A DNA stretch of 64,000 bases from Cercis canadensis (taxonomy: Eukaryota > Streptophyta > Magnoliopsida > Fabales > Fabaceae): NCBI GenBank assembly GCA_003255065.1, contig QAOA01007897.1, forward strand, positions 253,874 through 317,873, in the 5' to 3' direction. The translations under genes were made by a program, and so were the position numbers. The notes under the pieces were generated by a model that was not told the DNA's origin, did not search any database, and saw only the letters and a list, made by a program, of their open reading frames with translations. Shown in pieces: positions 45,649-64,000 of this stretch; position 1 is the stretch's first letter, and every line of letters begins with the position of its first letter.

Positions 45649-47340
45649 TTACTTGAAGAAGACGAACATGGGAACAGTGGGTCCGGTTTTAGATCTGTAG
45701 AACATTCTTTTCTTCTTGTAGCTCCCATTATCAACCGTTATGACAATCTTGCCAGGTTCACTAATGTAAAATGAGTTCCTAGAACTCTCACCCGTCTTCT
45801 TTTGGTTCTGCAGCAATATCCTGTATGAGCCTTCATCATCAGGAATAAACTCTTCCTTGTAGGACACTTCCCACCCCACCACGGTCACATCCCACATCAC
45901 TGTCACTCCGGCCTAACCACATTTCAACATCAATTTTAAACAAGTTAGGAATTTTAGCTGCATCAAATTTTCAAACATACAAAATAAAAATTTCTTAATA
46001 CGTACCTCTTTGACTGGAAATTCAACTGAAGCAACTGCACTTCCTTTGATTACAAGCTCTGAAGCTTTATCAGCAGGGAAGAAATCTTCATCCTTGTCCC
46101 TTTTTAGACCACCATATTCGACTGGAAGACGTTCTGGGGCTATCAACCTTCATTTTTTTTCAGGTAATCAAGGAAAGTAGAATTTTTTTTTTAAAAAAAA
46201 GTTAACAATAATTAAAATAAGGAGATTTAGAGAAATGGGAAAATTGTGATTCATGTCAAGCATGCTCACTTAAGGAGTGTCCGTGTGGCCTGTGCTGGTC
46301 TAGCAAAGATGAACTTTCTTTTACTTCTCTGGCTCAGGAACCGTGAGAGTAGCACGTGGGATGTGTAGAACCAAAATGGAGCATTTACTACTATCTGCAT
46401 AGCATACCCAAAAAAGAAAAAGAAAAAAAATCAATCAATGATTGTGTAATTACAATTTGAATTAGAGTCCTAATTAATAATCATAATAACATACATGTCT
46501 GTGAATGAGCTCAGGATAGTGGTTATGAATGAGAACTAGAGCTCTTTTGGTAACTGAGTTGAGCTCCTTCATTCCTTGGCGTGGGGCATTCTTCAAATCA
46601 ATAATTTGAATCATAGAGTCCACGCCTCCTTTCAAGTTGAGCTTCTTTATACCCTTTTCCATTAATTGGATCCTCCACCTTAAAAATTGTTGATATTTCT
46701 CTTCTGCATCAAAGGTTTTTCTGTAGAATTGCTTGTCTTTGAAAGCCCCATAGTCGGTGTAAAACACAGGACGACCCTCTCTGTCCCTACTGTTTAAGTA
46801 GATAACATTTCCAAAATCAGAACCCAAATCTTCATTAAGAATTCCATCAATTTTGTTTTCTTTTCTCCATTTCATGGTCTTCCGAAGCATGTCGAAGGCA
46901 TCGTGAACCTTGAAATCTTTGGCCTTCAAGAATTTCATTAGAATAATATCAGTACCCTCGTGACTCTTACTGGGTAATAATGGAACACCCCAAAGAGTAA
47001 TATCTCTAAAAAATTGCTTTGCCTTGAATTTCTCTTTTGATGGAAGTTTCTTGTTGGTTTTCCCTAATAAATGGTTGCCAAGAATCGCATCTTCAACCCT
47101 GCAACGGAATTCCAACAAGGCCTTCTTAATTTTCAGCTTGATTTCAGCGGGGCTAGGCCTAGGGCTTGGGCTCCCATCACCTTCCGTCATGAATTCAATA
47201 TCTTCTTGATCGGAATCTGGGTATTCGTGGGTTCTTTCCCTCTCAAGAGGCTCAGAGTCCTTGTGGATTTTCTCATTTTCTAGGAAAAATGCTTCCTTTC
47301 CCATGTCGTTGTCTTCATCGGTGTCATTCATGGCCACCAT
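45649..47340 (-). CDS. patellin (SEC14/CRAL-TRIO plus GOLD phosphoinositide-binding protein)
   Basis: Four exons: 47340-46495, 46394-46270, 46147-46006 and 45912-45649. All introns are GT-AG, and the frame closes at 458 aa plus stop. The acidic N-terminus (1-70) holds DSDQEDIEFMTEGDG. A CRAL-TRIO-N segment (~95-160) has LLPSKSHEGTDIILMKFLKA. The SEC14 lipid-binding domain (~180-330) includes GRPVFYTDYGAF, DSMIQIIDLKNAP and VVNAPFWFYTSHVLL. A C-terminal GOLD domain (~350-458) has VTVMWDVTVVGWEVSY and ends in PTVPMFVFFK. Patellins are peripheral membrane proteins binding phosphoinositides at the cell plate and plasma membrane. The next ATG (47331) could also be the start. The closest subgroup appears PATL4-like, but I cannot settle it by eye. 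Confidence 0.9.
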
Positions 47341-48326
47341 GAAATGTTACGCTCTTGATTGATCAGGTTTTCCGGCAGCGAGAAATTGCCGAAAAACTTG
47401 AATGTTAAGGTACTCTGATTGGAGAGTTGGACAGGACAGAGAGGCAAGTGGGGAGAGCTGTGCTTACCTAAGGCCCTCTTTTTTTGGTAATCTACGGGGA
47501 AAAAAATAAAACAAACCCTCTGATTTGATTAACGCCAACAAGACAATTTTGACTAATGATGAGATGGATCAGATTCAACTGATCTAAATTCTCAACCGTT
47601 AGCTGACTGGCGCCAAAAATAGACTTGCTGTGTGCCTGTGTGGGTGTAACACAACACAAGGGTTGCTTTCATTTCAATTTAATCTATTTTTTAGAAGAAA
47701 GGCTTGTTACATATTAGTTAGTGCATGCGATATCATCTCACTACCCTTTAAGTTACTGTTATTTAAGTTAAATTTAACTAGATTTAATCATTCAATTAAA
47801 TTCATTTGTTATTATAAATGCACAATATAATTATAAATTTATAATTAATGTGTAGATAATATTTTCTATAATAAAATTCCATTTTGAGTTTGGATTACAC
47901 TTCAAACTCGTAAGCCTCCATCCCCTCAAATAAAAGACAAAGGAAAAAGATGAAAACATACTAAAGGAAGAAGGAGGGGAGGAAAGGGAGAAAGGGTACA
48001 TAGTAGCAGACACATGCTAAATTATAAAACGCTCTTAAAGATGGCCATCAGCAAGCTTCATCACCATTTAAGGGACCGGGAGCTGTAAACTAAAACACTC
48101 GAATGAATAAAACATATTTTCCCCAACAAAGCTGTTAGTCATCTAGCTTTTTTCTTCTACGTCACATTTCTAGTAACAGAACGCACCTGTTAAGAGAAAC
48201 AGTTCTATTTACAATAATTTTAATAATGAACTGAACTGGCTACTTCAACACTAGTCATAACGGTAATGGGTCCAAAATTAATATGTTAAGTGATTTATGT
48301 ACACGGCACGAAGTTATTCCACCGTA
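47341..48326. other. intergenic: patellin promoter and SMC1 3' flank
   Basis: About 1 kb without coding signal between two minus-strand genes. The right part should hold the SMC1 3' UTR and the left part the patellin promoter. Confidence 0.5.
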
Positions 48327-62968
<14,642 letters not shown>

Positions 62969-64000
62969 CTATATGAGAAAGTTGATTGGTCAACACAAGT
63001 ACCAGCGTTCAGGAATCCCAATCATCCCAGCCAACGTGTGAGATGCAGAGTGTGCAGAGCAAATACATGCTTCATTTAATCATGGAAAGACAGTTCAATC
63101 CAATATGCTTACAAACTACTTATAGTTATAAAAATGAAAAAAATATATAAATAAATAAAAAGGAAAAAAGATAACAGCATCCAAGATCCAAAAGATTTTT
63201 CTTTTTAGTTTAAAAAAAGAAAAGAAACAGGAAGAATGTGAAGAATGCCAACTCAAAGTGTATGTTTGGTTCACCATTTGCACACCCAAAACCTGGTCGA
63301 GAGTGCATTGGAAGGTGGTTTTTGCCCTTCAGCTCCAACAGCATTTTTCAACCAGCTTTTGCTGAACCAGGCAAGCTACAAATGTTTTGGATTTTTTTTT
63401 TTTTTTTGTGGGGNTGTGGGGTGGGGGGGGGTGTGTGGTGGTGGTGGTGGTGTTGTCAAGCAACAAGGCACCAACTTCTAAACCATTTAGTCAATATGCA
63501 ATAAAACCACAATTCACGTCAAGAAAGAGACTTTACAGGACCTGACGATGCCAGTTGAATATAGAAGGTGAACTATTATCAACTCCCTAATTTTTTATTT
63601 TGGTATGAAACTCCGTGAAATTTTTAGTAGATGGACACACTGCCAACAGATGAATTATTCAAATTTAACATTATAAGGTTCTATGTGACTCAATAAGGGA
63701 TATAATATGACTCAGCATCCTTGGTATGCATCATATAGCTTCTTCTCCAGCCTTGATATCCTTATGTTTGGTTGTAAATAATATGTTTGTGCTCCATTAT
63801 AACAAGATATGAGCATGCCTCGAGATTGGGGTCAAATCCATCCACATACACTCATTGTGTGCACTGTGCAATAAGCATAAGACAAACATCAAATGAACAA
63901 AGAGACATGCCAATATGCCTTATAATGCAAGAAATGTTATTGCAAACATTCCTACTCATCCAGTTCCGTACAAAAATTTCAAAGTTCCAATTTTCAAACG
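62969..64000 (-). other. SMC1: SMC1 intron (upstream exon beyond window)
   Basis: The acceptor ATATAG|GGTGAT at 62968 begins the first exon in view. No further SMC1 exon (Walker A GPNGSGKSN region) was found up to 64000, so this intron exceeds 1 kb. It holds a T tract, an N at 63414 and a (GGT)n microsatellite at about 63436-63452. Confidence 0.65.

Overview
This is a transposon-rich piece of a eudicot plant nuclear genome. The evidence is multi-exon genes with GT-AG introns, an 11S seed-storage globulin, a patellin, an SMC1 cohesin gene, and plant-type CACTA, MULE, hAT, PIF, copia, Tat-type gypsy and LINE elements. I cannot name the species. Four ordinary gene loci are present, all on the minus strand: a steroid 5-alpha-reductase-like gene (6778-8400), the 5' part of an 11S globulin (43458-44287), a patellin (45649-47340) and most of SMC1 (48327-62968; its first ~140 codons lie beyond the right edge). 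They are unrelated housekeeping, lipid-transfer or seed genes and do not form a pathway. Layout: 1-1.34 kb, CACTA transposase debris; 3.86-4.97 kb, a non-autonomous CACTA-like element; 6.8-8.4 kb, the reductase gene, with a tripled intron/exon-2 segment and a tandem-repeat promoter. From 8.7 to 15.84 kb lies a Mutator-like element (MULE). It has TIRs, a target-site duplication, a plus-strand plant-mobile-domain (PMD) gene remnant and a convergent minus-strand MULE transposase, and a hAT-like repeat sits in its left arm. From 15.85 to 20.0 kb are degenerate copies of the reductase gene's 5' end plus MITEs. 20.25-26.28 kb is a copia element with 675-bp LTRs and a perfect TSD. A LINE (27.3-29.87 and 42.25-42.82 kb) is split by a 12.4-kb Tat-lineage gypsy element (29.87-42.25 kb). 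That element carries a plus-strand antisense ORF and two later solo LTRs in opposite orientation. 43.4-64 kb is the gene-rich part. Inside the SMC1 locus, a block at ~54.64-58.91 kb holds a second copy of an SMC1 exon plus fragments of an amino-acid transporter, an alcohol dehydrogenase, an aldehyde oxidase and a GC-rich unknown ORF, all on the same strand. This is either a multi-gene-capturing transposon or a misjoined contig. Assembly caution: ten isolated single-N positions (4587, 17423, 23855, 26658, 27665, 30076, 43457, 54638, 58907, 63414) look like contig joins. Several are flanked by duplicated sequence, and two break genes (11S globulin and SMC1). All exon boundaries were worked out by eye from splice motifs, reading frame and remembered family sequences; no search was run.
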